36,597 bases of DNA from UBA3818 sp051881895 (GCA_051881895.1 JBJEQT010000145.1:1-36597); one strand, 5' to 3'; shown: positions 6,704 through 14,785, counted from the stretch's first letter. The notes: generated by a model from the letters alone, not told the origin. Translations and numbers: made by a program.

Positions 6704-7672
6704 TTGGAGCGTTTTCTGTATTCGGACGACAACAAGCGCTACCACACCTGGAATTACTATCTTCGCCATCGCTACGGCAAAAAGGTGTGCAAGATCCCCC
6801 TCAATGCCGGCTTTTCCTGCCCGAACCGGGATGGGACCTGCGGCGTGGGCGGCTGCACTTACTGCTCAGGCCTGCAAAGCGGTGATTTCGGCGGCGATCC
6901 TGCACGCTCCATCGAGGAACAGTTTGCCCAGATGAAAGCGGTTTTCGACCAAAAGTGGCCCGGTTCCTGCTACATCGCCTATTTTCAAGCCGGAACCAAC
7001 ACCTATGCTCCGGTGAATGTGCTGCGAAAAAATTTTGAACCGGCGTTGGCTTTGCCCGGCGTGGTGGGACTTTCGGTTGCCACCCGGGCCGACTGTCTGC
7101 CAGGGCCGGTACTGGACTACCTGGAAGAACTTTCCCGCCGCACCGATTTGACAGTGGAATTGGGCCTGCAAACCGTCCACGACCAGACAGCCCGGCGCAT
7201 CAACCGGGGACACGACTATCACACGTTCCTCAGCGGATACGGCGAGCTGACCCGCCGCGGCATCCCGGTGTGTATCCACCTGATCAACGGCCTGCCGGGA
7301 GAAGACCGGGACATGATGCTCCAGTCGGTCCGGCAGGTGGCGGCGCTGCGGCCTTTCTCGGTCAAACTGCACCTTTTGCATCTGCTGCGGGAAACACCGC
7401 TCGCCGCCCAATACAAAGCGCACCCGTTTCCCCTGCTAAAAAAGGATGAATATGTCCGGCTCATCTGCGACCAGCTGGAACTGCTGCCGCCTCAAACAAT
7501 CATCCAACGGCTCACCGGCGATGGTGACCGCCGGGCGCTGATCGGCCCGCTGTGGAGCCTGCGCAAACGGGAAGTGCTCAACGCCATCGACCAGGAAATG
7601 GTCCGGCGGGACACCGTCCAGGGCGCCCGGTTCTTTCAAAAACCGCAAACGAACAAGGAGGGGACCTTTTAA
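6704..7672 (+). CDS. ytqA: TIGR01212-family radical SAM protein (YtqA/YhcC-like)
   Basis: A 322-residue radical SAM protein. The Cys cluster near residue 30 reads FSCPNRDGTCGVGGCTYC, the unusually long CX12CX2C spacing typical of the YhcC/YtqA family. Downstream VELGLQT and INGLPGED match the family's barrel strands. I place the start at TTG 6704, six to seven bases after GGGAGGG; an in-frame GTG at 6689 overlaps that site. Its stop overlaps the start of ytqB. ytqA and ytqB are also neighbours in Bacillus subtilis, which suggests a joint role in tRNA wobble-uridine modification (inference). Confidence 0.9.
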   Translation: MERFLYSDDNKRYHTWNYYLRHRYGKKVCKIPLNAGFSCPNRDGTCGVGGCTYCSGLQSGDFGGDPARSIEEQFAQMKAVFDQKWPGSCYIAYFQAGTNTYAPVNVLRKNFEPALALPGVVGLSVATRADCLPGPVLDYLEELSRRTDLTVELGLQTVHDQTARRINRGHDYHTFLSGYGELTRRGIPVCIHLINGLPGEDRDMMLQSVRQVAALRPFSVKLHLLHLLRETPLAAQYKAHPFPLLKKDEYVRLICDQLELLPPQTIIQRLTGDGDRRALIGPLWSLRKREVLNAIDQEMVRRDTVQGARFFQKPQTNKEGTF

Positions 7673-8223
7673 TGCAAAGCATTCTGCAAACGGCAAAAGA
7701 TCTTTTGCTTCCCGCCCTGCGGCCCGGCGGCACAGCGGCGGATTTTACCATGGGCAACGGTCACGATACGCTCTTTCTCAGCCAAGCCCTGCCCGAAGGA
7801 AAGGTTTGGGCCTTCGACATCCAGCCCGCCGCCTTAGAAGCAACGAAAGCCCTTCTAAAACAAAACGGCGCGCAGGACCATGTGCAGCTGATTTTGGACA
7901 GTCACAGCAATCTGGACCGGTATATCAAAGAACCTTTGGACGCCGGCATGTTCAACCTGGGGTATCTTCCCTGGGCGGATAAAACAGTGACCACCCGGCG
8001 GGAAACGACCCTGGAGGCGGTGGACAAAGCCCTGTCCCTATTACGGGTGGGCGGCGTGCTGGTCATCGTCGTTTATCCCGGCCATGAAGAGGGACGGCTG
8101 GAAGGGGAAGCGCTGCAGCAAAAACTTTCCGGCCTTGACCCCAAACGGTTTGACGTTCTGCTTCACCGGCTGATCCATGTGCCGGACTGCCCGTACATTT
8201 TAGCGGTGGAACGGCGCAAGTGA
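7672..8223 (+). CDS. mnmM: tRNA (mnm5s2U34)-type methyltransferase MnmM/YtqB family
   Basis: A 183-residue class I SAM methyltransferase. ADFTMGNGHDTLFLS is the SAM-binding loop, VWAFDIQ motif II, and FNLGYLPWADKTVTT the signature of the YtqB family; VVYPGHEEG follows. To my knowledge YtqB methylates 5-aminomethyl-2-thiouridine at the tRNA wobble position and is now called MnmM. The ATG overlaps the preceding TAA and follows AAGGAGGGG. It ends the operon and is followed by a strong terminator. Confidence 0.88.
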   Translation: MQSILQTAKDLLLPALRPGGTAADFTMGNGHDTLFLSQALPEGKVWAFDIQPAALEATKALLKQNGAQDHVQLILDSHSNLDRYIKEPLDAGMFNLGYLPWADKTVTTRRETTLEAVDKALSLLRVGGVLVIVVYPGHEEGRLEGEALQQKLSGLDPKRFDVLLHRLIHVPDCPYILAVERRK

Positions 8224-8234
8224 CCTTCTTTCGC

Positions 8235-8277
8235 AAAAATCCCCGGCAAAGGAAATTCCTTTGCCGGGGATTTTTTT
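8235..8277. terminator. Strong bidirectional intrinsic terminator
   Basis: AAAAATCCCCGGCAAAG pairs perfectly with CTTTGCCGGGGATTTTT around a short GAAATTC loop. It separates the rightward ytqB from the leftward acetyltransferase gene. Confidence 0.92.
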
Positions 8278-8302
8278 GATCTTTCAGAGAGCCATTCGCT
8301 TT

Positions 8303-8905
8303 TTACCGCTGTATCCGATCCGCCTGCGTAATCGGCCGAATGACCCGGCAGGGCGCCCCTGCGGCCAAAACGCCAAGCGGGATATCCCGGGTAACCACGC
8401 TGCCGGAACCAATCACCGCGCCGCGGCCAATGGTGACGCCGCCGTTTATGGTCACCCCGCCGCCGATCCATACATCGTCTTCCACGGTGATGGGTTTGGC
8501 GTATTCCAGATTGTATCGCCGGCCGCTTTCGTCGGTGCGGACATTCCGTTCTTCGGCCAACAGCGGATGCAGCGCCGTAAAAAAAGAAGCGCCCGGTCCC
8601 ACCATCACGTTGGAGCCGATGCGGATGGGAGCGCAGTCAAGAAAGACCGCGTTGAAATTGAAATAGCAATTATCTCCCACATAAGTGTTGCAGCCGTAAT
8701 CAAACCGTACCGTCGCCCGAAAGGTCACATGCTCTCCCATTTTTCCCAAAAGCATCTGCAAAATCTCCCGCTGCGCAGCGGCATCTTCCTTTTGCAGCCG
8801 GTTGAACCGTTCTGCCAGTTGGAATGCCCGCTGCCGCAGGCAGGCCAGTTCCCGGTCGGAGGGGTCATACAGCTGCCCGGACAGCATTTTTTCTCGTTCG
8901 GTCAT
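8303..8905 (-). CDS. Sugar O-acetyltransferase (maltose/galactoside acetyltransferase type)
   Basis: A 200-residue left-handed beta-helix acetyltransferase. The Mac-type N-terminal helical domain begins MTEREKMLSGQLYDPSD. Hexapeptide repeats then run from about 85 to 185 (IRIGSNVMVGPG, ITVEDDVWIGGG, VTINGGVTIGRGAVIGSGSVV). The active-site His lies in FFTALHPL, and the C-terminal AGAPCRVIR closes the helix. Length and order match maltose and galactoside O-acetyltransferases, which transfer acetyl from acetyl-CoA to a sugar hydroxyl. The start follows AAAGGAGGAT. It is 104 bases downstream of the VTT gene on the same strand with no clear terminator between, so it may share the glycosyltransferase transcript. 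Confidence 0.9.
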   Translation of the reverse strand: MTEREKMLSGQLYDPSDRELACLRQRAFQLAERFNRLQKEDAAAQREILQMLLGKMGEHVTFRATVRFDYGCNTYVGDNCYFNFNAVFLDCAPIRIGSNVMVGPGASFFTALHPLLAEERNVRTDESGRRYNLEYAKPITVEDDVWIGGGVTINGGVTIGRGAVIGSGSVVTRDIPLGVLAAGAPCRVIRPITQADRIQR

Positions 8906-9009
8906 GGGTTATCCTCCTTTTTGCCGGATTCACTTAAAACATCCCCGGCAAAACCCGGGCAAAATCCGCTTCACACGGTAAGGGCCAGCTTCCTGCCCGA
9001 CAGGGGCCG

Positions 9010-9606
9010 CTACCGCGCCAAACAGCGGGCCAGCCAGTTTATTCCGGCAGCCAGGCCCCAGCTGTAGGCCAGCAGGGCAAGCGGTTTTCCCAACAGGATG
9101 ATGAGAAGAAATTTTCCAAACTTCATGGGCGTCAGGCCCGCCAGCAGACAAAGGAAATCGTCCGGCGCCACCGGAAAGAAGATTGCCAGCGCAAAATACA
9201 AATCAAACTTGGGGGAATCCAGCCATTTCATGTATTTCCCCCACATTTTTTCGGAAACCGAACGTTCCACAAAAGGGCGCCCATACTGCTTTGCCAGCGA
9301 AAAATTGATGCAGGAGCCCACACAGATCCCAATATAGTTTAAGGCAAATCCCCACAACGGGCCAAATAGAAGGACCCCTGCCACGCAGGTCAATCCGCCG
9401 GGGATGATGGGAAACACCACCTGCACCACCTGGATTCCCACAAAGGCCAGCGGCGCCCAAAGCCCTGTGCCGCGCAAAAACATCTGCAGGGTTTCCGGCG
9501 AGGTGAATACGCCCATCTTCAACCCGATAAGCACCAGAACCAGCGAAACGATGATCCCGATGACCGTTATTGTTGTGCTGACGACTTTACTTCCCCGGAT
9601 ACTCAT
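9010..9606 (-). CDS. TVP38/TMEM64 (VTT-domain) membrane protein
   Basis: A 198-residue integral membrane protein with a predicted N-terminal helix (about 8-30), re-entrant/helix segments around VVFPIIPGGLTCVAGVLLFG and FALNYIGICVGSCINFSLAKQYGRP, and C-terminal helices (LYFALAIFFPVAPDDFLCLLAGLTP, LLIILLGKPLALLAY). The F-P-x-x-P-G and GRPF patterns identify the VTT/DedA superfamily, several members of which act as lipid scramblases or undecaprenyl-phosphate flippases. The start overlaps the stop of the glycosyltransferase gene (ATGA). A lipid-flipping role for the glycosyltransferase product is inference. Confidence 0.88.
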   Translation of the reverse strand: MSIRGSKVVSTTITVIGIIVSLVLVLIGLKMGVFTSPETLQMFLRGTGLWAPLAFVGIQVVQVVFPIIPGGLTCVAGVLLFGPLWGFALNYIGICVGSCINFSLAKQYGRPFVERSVSEKMWGKYMKWLDSPKFDLYFALAIFFPVAPDDFLCLLAGLTPMKFGKFLLIILLGKPLALLAYSWGLAAGINWLARCLAR

Positions 9607-10646
9607 AAATGCAGATCACCCCGTGCCGGCTGCCTTTGTGACAGCAAAAAAGCATAACAATTTTTCCAATAGGAAAGCACGGCCTCTTTGGTATAGCGCT
9701 GATGCCCCTCGGCAGACCGGGCGGCGGCCGCCGCATGGGCTGCCGGATCGGTCAGTGCGCGCAGCTGACCGGCAAAACCGTCCACATCGCTGTCCGCTGT
9801 ATAGTACCCTTCCAAAATGCAGGGGTACAAATCCAGATCCCGCACCAGAATCGGCTTATGGCAGCACATGGATTCCAGCAGCGTCATGGGGAACAGTTCA
9901 TCATAAGACGGCAGGAAAAAAACATCCGCCGCATTGTAAAGCCCATTCATCTTTTCCCGCGGCACAATGCCGGTAAGGGTCACATTGGCCGGCGGATTTT
10001 CTGCCGCGCGGCTGATCTCATCATAACCGTCTATCATTTTGCCAAAGGAAAATCCCCCTGCCCATACAAACTGCATCTCCGGGCAGCGGCGAGCAGTTTC
10101 CAAAAAGTCCAGAAACCCTTTTCTTTTTTGCATCTGCCCGGCGCACAGAACCGTGAATTTTTCCGTATCCAGGCCGAATTCCCGGCGGACAGCCATTCTT
10201 TCCTCCCCGCTCATCGGATAAAATTTCTCATCGTCCACAAAATTGGGGATATACTCGATCTTGTCTTTTGGAATCCCGCAGTCCACCAGCTTTGGGATAA
10301 ACGAGGGGTTGACCACGATCAGCCTGTCCATCGATTTATAAAAAAGCAGAACATATTTGCACAGCAGCTTCTGAATGGGCCGGGGAAGCCGGATAGAACC
10401 CTCCAGCGTTTGGGGCAGGAAGTGGACATATCCAACGCAAACCGCGGAAGTGGCCCAACTGCGCAGCAGATAGGTGGGATTTATCGTATGGAAATGCAGG
10501 ATATCTGCTTTTTTCCAACTGTTGACAACAACCGTATAATTGGGGCCAAGTCCTTCGCTGACCAGTTTGGTCTGCTCTTCAAAAGCGGAAAGTACCCCAT
10601 GCCCTTTGGTCAGTCCCGCCTGGGACAGCATGTTGATGCGGATCAT
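9603..10646 (-). CDS. GT4 glycosyltransferase, probable diacylglycerol glucosyltransferase type
   Basis: A 347-residue GT-B enzyme. The N-terminal MIRINMLSQAG, HFHTINP and VGYVHFLPQTLEGS segments resemble the 1,2-diacylglycerol 3-glucosyltransferase-like proteins of Firmicutes. VVNPSFI and YIPNFVD are the usual interdomain strands. The C-terminal half has VLCAGQMQKRKGF (acceptor/donor loop) and the EX7E motif in YDELFPMTLLESM. No transmembrane helix is present; such enzymes work at the inner face of the membrane. ATG 10646 follows AGGGGG at seven bases. The frame stays open upstream, giving a basic 45-residue extension that I treat as untranslated leader. It forms an overlapping pair with the VTT protein. 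Lipid specificity is likely but unproven. Confidence 0.85.
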   Translation of the reverse strand: MIRINMLSQAGLTKGHGVLSAFEEQTKLVSEGLGPNYTVVVNSWKKADILHFHTINPTYLLRSWATSAVCVGYVHFLPQTLEGSIRLPRPIQKLLCKYVLLFYKSMDRLIVVNPSFIPKLVDCGIPKDKIEYIPNFVDDEKFYPMSGEERMAVRREFGLDTEKFTVLCAGQMQKRKGFLDFLETARRCPEMQFVWAGGFSFGKMIDGYDEISRAAENPPANVTLTGIVPREKMNGLYNAADVFFLPSYDELFPMTLLESMCCHKPILVRDLDLYPCILEGYYTADSDVDGFAGQLRALTDPAAHAAAAARSAEGHQRYTKEAVLSYWKNCYAFLLSQRQPARGDLHL

Positions 10647-10884
10647 ATGGCATCCCCCTTTTTTCTTTCTGTCTCTTCCTCTGTTGAGAGAACAACCGGG
10701 AAGCTGTCTTTTCTTCATAGATTTCAAGGCTGTATCCATATTTTCTTTCTCTTTCAAAGCCTCTCGCCCTTTTTTAACCAAAACCGAATCCTTTTCGTAA
10801 GAAAATGTTCCTTTCTATTTTTCCAAAAACGCTTTTTATTGTTTCCGTCCTTCAAAGCGCTAACCGTCAACTGCTGTTATTTAT

Positions 10885-10913
10885 ATTATAGCAAACATCC
10901 TTCCGGAAAGACA
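10885..10913 (-). promoter_or_regulatory. Candidate promoter of the glycosyltransferase operon; long 5' leader
   Basis: On the minus strand: TGTCTT (weak -35), 17 bp, TATAAT (10890-10885). This would give a leader of about 230 bases before the ATG at 10646. I recognise no riboswitch in it. Apart from this promoter, the leader and the dapH terminator, the 455-base gap 10647-11101 holds nothing identifiable. Confidence 0.45.
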
Positions 10914-11021
10914 GAATTTTTTTGGAGGCCGGCTATTTTGTCTTTTGGGGACTGCGTTTTTGCCCTGACAAAAATCTTTTGCACGCGCCTATTGCCATTT
11001 TGCAAAGGCTTCTGCCGGATA

Positions 11022-11061
11022 AAAAAACGGAGACTGTGCCGGACGGCACGTCTCCATTTTT
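11022..11061 (-). terminator. Intrinsic terminator of the dap operon
   Basis: GGAGAC-T-GTGCC pairs with GGCAC-GTCTCC around GGAC. On the minus strand the stem is followed by a run of seven T. It lies 40 bases after the dapH stop. Confidence 0.85.
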
Positions 11062-11101
11062 CATATTTTCCGCCGTCGTGCGGAAAGTTTCTATTTGCAT
11101 T

Positions 11102-11806
11102 TTACCGGTCCAGCTCCCGCAGCGCGTCGATCAGTTCCGTTTTCTGTGCGGATTTTTCATCCTTTTTCTTGATGACCCTGGCCGGAACGCCTGCTACCAC
11201 CATGCCGGGCGCCACATCCTCGATGACCACCGAGCCGGCGGCCACAACAGCGCCCTCGCCGATGCGCACCCCTTCGATGACCACCGCGTTTGCGCCGATG
11301 AGCACATTGTCCTCTACGACAACCGGCGTAGCAGACGGCGGCTCCACTACCCCCGCCAGTACCGCGCCGGCGCCGATATGGCAGCGTTTTCCAACAATGG
11401 CCCGGCCGCCCAACACCGCGCCCATATCGATCATGGTCCCTTCTCCGATCACCGCGCCGATGTTGATGACCGCTCCCATCATAATCACCGCATTATCGCC
11501 GATTTGTACCTGCTCGCGGATGATGGCGCCCGGTTCAATGCGGGCATGGATCTCCTTTTTGTCCAGCAGGGGAATGGCGGAATTGCGGGCGTCGTTCTCC
11601 ACCTGCTGGGAGAGGATTTTTTCCCGGTTTTGTTCCAGTACCGGGCGGATATCCTCCCAGTCGCCGAAAACGACCGAGAAACCGTTTCCGCCCGAAAACT
11701 GCTGTGCGCCGGGAAACTCTACCGGCTGCGATGTTTGCAGCCAAACCCGCACCGGCGTCTTTTTCGGGGAAGAGCGAATATATTCAATGATCTGATAAGC
11801 GTCCAT
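11102..11806 (-). CDS. dapH: Tetrahydrodipicolinate N-acetyltransferase
   Basis: A 234-residue hexapeptide-repeat acyltransferase. An N-terminal alpha/beta domain (about 1-80, MDAYQIIEYIRSSPKKTPVRVW) precedes a left-handed beta-helix (about 85-205: ARIEPGAIIREQV, NIGAVIGEGTMIDMGAVLGGRAIVGKRCHIGAGAVLAGV). It ends with a charged helix. This is the acetyl-CoA-using DapH/YkuQ type, not the succinyl-CoA type, and so sets the whole locus as the acetylase branch of diaminopimelate synthesis. It starts two bases after dapB and is last in the riboswitch-controlled operon, followed by a terminator. Confidence 0.95.
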   Translation of the reverse strand: MDAYQIIEYIRSSPKKTPVRVWLQTSQPVEFPGAQQFSGGNGFSVVFGDWEDIRPVLEQNREKILSQQVENDARNSAIPLLDKKEIHARIEPGAIIREQVQIGDNAVIMMGAVINIGAVIGEGTMIDMGAVLGGRAIVGKRCHIGAGAVLAGVVEPPSATPVVVEDNVLIGANAVVIEGVRIGEGAVVAAGSVVIEDVAPGMVVAGVPARVIKKKDEKSAQKTELIDALRELDR

Positions 11807-11808
11807 AC

Positions 11809-12546
11809 CTAATCCATCCTTTCTGTATCTGCTGTGGAAAACAGGATTTCATCCAATGTATAAAATCCCGGGGCTTTGCCCGCCAGCAGCGAGGCCGCCT
11901 TCACCGCGCCCGCGGCAAAGATCCGGCGGCTGGCGGCAGAGTGGGTGATGGAAAGGGTCTCGTCCTCCCCAAAGAAATACACCGTATGCTCTCCGGCCAC
12001 AGTGCCGCCCCGCAGCGCGAATATGCCCATTTCATCCCGGCCCCTGGCCCCGCAGAATCCATCCCGGCCCGTGATCCGGCGAAGCGTATGGCCGGGGTCC
12101 AGCGCGTCGGCCAGCAGTTTGGCGGTACCGCTGGGCGCGTCCTGCTTCTGATTATGGTGCTTTTCCACCAGCTCCACGTCAAAATCCGCCCGCAGCGCCG
12201 GCCCGAACATCTCGAGTATCCGCCGCATAAGGGCGATGCCCAGGCTGTAATTGGCTGAATACAAAACCGGCGCCGTCTCTCCCAGCTGCCGCAGGGCGGA
12301 CAGCTGCTCTTGGCCGTATCCGGTGGTTCCGCTTACCAGCGGTGTGCCGGTCCGGCGGACATAATCCGCCAACGGATCCAGCATACCCGGATGGGAAAAG
12401 TCGATTGCCACGTCCGCTTTTTCCAGCGTTTCCATCTTTTTTGCGTCCGGCCCGTCCAGCGCGGCCAGGACCTCCCAGCCCTTCTGCAGGGCCAGCTCTT
12501 CGACCATCCGGCCCATCTTTCCATGTCCTGTCAGCAGGATTTTCAT
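11809..12546 (-). CDS. dapB: 4-hydroxy-tetrahydrodipicolinate reductase
   Basis: A 245-residue enzyme of normal length for the Firmicutes form. It has an N-terminal nucleotide-binding motif GHGKMGRMV, DFSHPGML, VSGTTGYGQEQL, and the substrate-binding/catalytic stretch EKHHNQKQDAPSGTA at about 130-145. It reduces the DapA product with NAD(P)H. ATG 12546 follows AGGAGGG. It lies 33 bases after dapA. Confidence 0.97.
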   Translation of the reverse strand: MKILLTGHGKMGRMVEELALQKGWEVLAALDGPDAKKMETLEKADVAIDFSHPGMLDPLADYVRRTGTPLVSGTTGYGQEQLSALRQLGETAPVLYSANYSLGIALMRRILEMFGPALRADFDVELVEKHHNQKQDAPSGTAKLLADALDPGHTLRRITGRDGFCGARGRDEMGIFALRGGTVAGEHTVYFFGEDETLSITHSAASRRIFAAGAVKAASLLAGKAPGFYTLDEILFSTADTERMD

Positions 12547-12579
12547 CTGTCGCCCTCCTATGATGATTGCTGCCCATTC

Positions 12580-13464
12580 CTATTTTACGAAAAGTCCGGC
12601 TTGCCTCATGAGTCCGGCCAGTTTCACGCGATGCTCGTCAGTCATGGGGCACAGCGGGAGCCGGTATCCGCCCACATTCATTCCCATGAGGTTCATGGCC
12701 TCTTTTACCGGAATGGGGTTGACCTCCATGAACAGGCCGTTGATGAGATCCAGGTATTTTAACTGCGCGGCCAGCGCCTGCTCGCGCCGTCCCTCCAGAT
12801 AATCGGCCACCATCTGATGGCAGGCGGCGGGCATAATGTTCGCCCAGACCGAGATGACCCCGCTGGCTCCCAAAGACAGCAGCGGCAGGGTGATGTCGTC
12901 GTTGCCGCAGAACATTTGGAAATCATCGGACAGATACCGGGCAATTTTGGTCGCATAGGAGATGTCGCCGCTGGCCTCTTTGATGCCGCAGATATTGGGA
13001 TGCTTTGCCAGCCGGGCCACCGTCTCCACCGGAATCGCGCATCCGGTACGGCCGGGGACATTGTATAAAATCACCGGCACGTCCACCGCGTCGGCCACAT
13101 CGGCAAAGTGGCGGTACATGCCCTCGGCATTGGCTTTAATGTAGTAGGGAGTGATGCACAAAAGGGCGTCGGCGCCCATTTTTGCATACTTCACGCTTTT
13201 TTCCATCTGGGTCTCGGTGGAGTTGGACCCGCTTCCCGCGATCACCGGCACACGGCCGGCCACCCGATCGATGGTAAAGCGGCAGACCGCGTCGTCCTCC
13301 TCATGGCTCATGGTGGAGGACTCGCCGGTGGTGCCCAGCACCAGGATCCCGTCGGTCCCCTGGGCGATATGCCAATCCAGAATTTCACCCAGCCGCTCAA
13401 AATTTACCGTTCCGTCTTCATGAAAGGGCGTAACCAGCGCCACGATTGATCCTTGCAGTTTCAT
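12580..13464 (-). CDS. dapA: 4-hydroxy-tetrahydrodipicolinate synthase
   Basis: A 294-residue class I aldolase. GTTGESSTM (about 43-51) forms the pyruvate-carboxylate pocket, YNVPGRTG carries the active-site Tyr at about 134, and CGIKEASGDI carries the Schiff-base Lys at about 163. It condenses pyruvate with aspartate semialdehyde, the committed step to diaminopimelate and lysine. The start overlaps the dapF stop (ATGA) and follows AAAGGAGAG. Confidence 0.97.
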   Translation of the reverse strand: MKLQGSIVALVTPFHEDGTVNFERLGEILDWHIAQGTDGILVLGTTGESSTMSHEEDDAVCRFTIDRVAGRVPVIAGSGSNSTETQMEKSVKYAKMGADALLCITPYYIKANAEGMYRHFADVADAVDVPVILYNVPGRTGCAIPVETVARLAKHPNICGIKEASGDISYATKIARYLSDDFQMFCGNDDITLPLLSLGASGVISVWANIMPAACHQMVADYLEGRREQALAAQLKYLDLINGLFMEVNPIPVKEAMNLMGMNVGGYRLPLCPMTDEHRVKLAGLMRQAGLFVK

Positions 13465-14276
13465 ATCTCATACTCTCCTTTTAAAATCCGTTCTGCCGGT
13501 CCGCTCATCCACACGCTGCCATCCTCTTGGATTTGGATGACAAGGCGGCCTTTCGGCAGCTGTATTTCCACTTCGTTTTCACAATATCCTTTGCGGTACG
13601 CGTCCAGTGCCGCGGCACAGGCCCCGGTCCCGCAGGCCAGTGTCATCCCAACGCCCCGCTCCCAGGTACGCATCCGGATGGTGCGCCGGTCCAGCACCTG
13701 TACCATGTTGACGTTGGTTTTCTCCCGGTACAGCGGGCTTTCGCAGATAAAGCCCGCGATCCGCTGGGTCTCGGGATCCTCCGGATCTTCCACAAACCAG
13801 ACCGTGTGGACGGTGGACATGAAAAAGCTGTCCACCAAAACCGTTTTTCCTTCCACCTGCACCGGAAAGTCCAGCGCCGGCCCGGCGGATTCCACCCCGA
13901 TCGACTCCGGCGCAAAATCCGCTTTGCCCATGGCCACCTGTGCCAGAAACGGCTCCCGGCTTTTGACCGTCACCGTTTTCACCCCCGCCAGGGTCTCTAC
14001 GTCGAACCGGTCCGCGTCCACGATCCCCTCGTCCAGGCAGAATTTCGCGAAACAGCGGATGCCGTTGCCGCACATAGGCGCGCGGGAACCGTCACAGTTG
14101 TAAAAGACCATGGTCAGCGGTTTTTCCCGAACCAGGATCAGCCCGTCGGCGCCGATACCGGTATGCCGGTCGCAGATCGCCGGGATGAACCGGCTCAGGT
14201 CATATCCTGCGGCATCGTTTTCCCGCAGGATGATAAAGTCATTTCCGCAGCCGTGGTACTTTGTCACAGCCAGCAT
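13461..14276 (-). CDS. dapF: Diaminopimelate epimerase
   Basis: A 271-residue cofactor-free epimerase. KYHGCGNDFI begins the first half, MCGNGIRCFAKF carries the first catalytic Cys, and LACGTGACAAALDA near residue 215 the second. It converts LL- to meso-diaminopimelate for peptidoglycan and lysine. The ATG follows a ribosome site that overlaps the stop codon of orf38 (TAAGGAGG), so its translation is probably coupled to that small gene. Confidence 0.97.
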   Translation of the reverse strand: MLAVTKYHGCGNDFIILRENDAAGYDLSRFIPAICDRHTGIGADGLILVREKPLTMVFYNCDGSRAPMCGNGIRCFAKFCLDEGIVDADRFDVETLAGVKTVTVKSREPFLAQVAMGKADFAPESIGVESAGPALDFPVQVEGKTVLVDSFFMSTVHTVWFVEDPEDPETQRIAGFICESPLYREKTNVNMVQVLDRRTIRMRTWERGVGMTLACGTGACAAALDAYRKGYCENEVEIQLPKGRLVIQIQEDGSVWMSGPAERILKGEYEI

Positions 14277-14288
14277 AAAAAATCCTCC

Positions 14289-14405
14289 TTACACGGATAT
14301 TGGGGCATGGCGGCGTTGTTTCATCAGGGCGGCCACGCCGAAATCCACGGCATAGCTGCCCGCCGCCATCACCTCCCGCGCAAAGAGGAAATCGATTCTG
14401 TTCAT
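14289..14405 (-). CDS. 38-residue leader protein between lysine riboswitch and dapF
   Basis: A short frame starting MNRIDFLFAREVMAAG and ending RRHAPISV. The ATG is six bases after GGAGAG within a GGGGGAGAG site, and the TAA is embedded in the dapF ribosome site. The middle is mildly hydrophobic (VMAAGSYAVDFGVAALM), possibly amphipathic rather than a full membrane span. I recognise no family. Its position after the riboswitch terminator and its overlap with dapF initiation argue that it is translated, either for its own product or to couple ribosome flow into dapF. Confidence 0.65.
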   Translation of the reverse strand: MNRIDFLFAREVMAAGSYAVDFGVAALMKQRRHAPISV

Positions 14406-14491
14406 AAAAGTCTCTCCCCCGTTCAGATTACGCCCGCCTTTTTGCATTGTATGCGCCGAAAAGGGCGATTTCGCCCAAATTGCGGCAAAAC

Positions 14492-14526
14492 AAAAAGGCC
14501 GGACAGGGGAGCGCCCCTTACCGACC
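14492..14526 (-). terminator. Riboswitch-controlled intrinsic terminator
   Basis: On the minus strand GGTCGG-TA-AGGGG pairs with CCCCT-GT-CCGGCC around CGCT, followed by TTTTTGTTTT. It lies about 60 bases after the lysine riboswitch and before orf38, as expected for lysine-induced termination. ATACAA and TTGTAT segments between riboswitch and terminator could form an alternative structure. Confidence 0.85.
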
Positions 14527-14584
14527 CGATACAATACGGCCTGCCCCGCCTGCGAGACAAGGCTTTGTGTTTGTATTAGACGTC

Positions 14585-14745
14585 AAGATAGCACTCCTGC
14601 ATTGGATTGCAGACAGTCTTACGGATGTTCTCCGCAAGCCCACCGGCCCGGCACGCCTGCCTGGACCAGTTCGGCAAAATTGCTTTTCCAAATCCCTCAT
14701 CGCCTGCCGGCTAAGGACTGGATCGTCGTTTTTGCGCCTCTATCA
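14585..14745 (-). ncRNA. Lysine riboswitch (L-box)
   Basis: Read on the minus strand, the element opens with GATAGAGGCGC. It continues through AGTCCTTAG and GAGGGATTTGG, then GCCGAACTGG, GACTGTC, and closes with GGAGTGCTATCTT, the order of conserved L-box segments. GATAG at the 5' end pairs with CTATC at the 3' end to form P1. Lysine binding should favour the terminator at 14526-14492 and switch off orf38-dapFABH. The promoter TTGCTT-17-TATGAT lies directly upstream. Confidence 0.92.
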
Positions 14746-14756
14746 ATTTAATCCGC

Positions 14757-14785
14757 ATCATAACACGCTTTTTTTAAAAAAGCAA
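14757..14785 (-). promoter_or_regulatory. Promoter of the dapF-dapA-dapB-dapH operon
   Basis: On the minus strand: TTGCTT (14785-14780), 17 bp, TATGAT (14762-14757), immediately ahead of the lysine riboswitch. Confidence 0.75.

Noticed and set aside
9702..11795. 697-codon open frame on the plus strand
   Set aside because: It lies antisense to the GT4 gene and dapH, both with clear motifs. Its translation is low-complexity with no domain, and no ribosome site precedes it; it is a codon-bias shadow.
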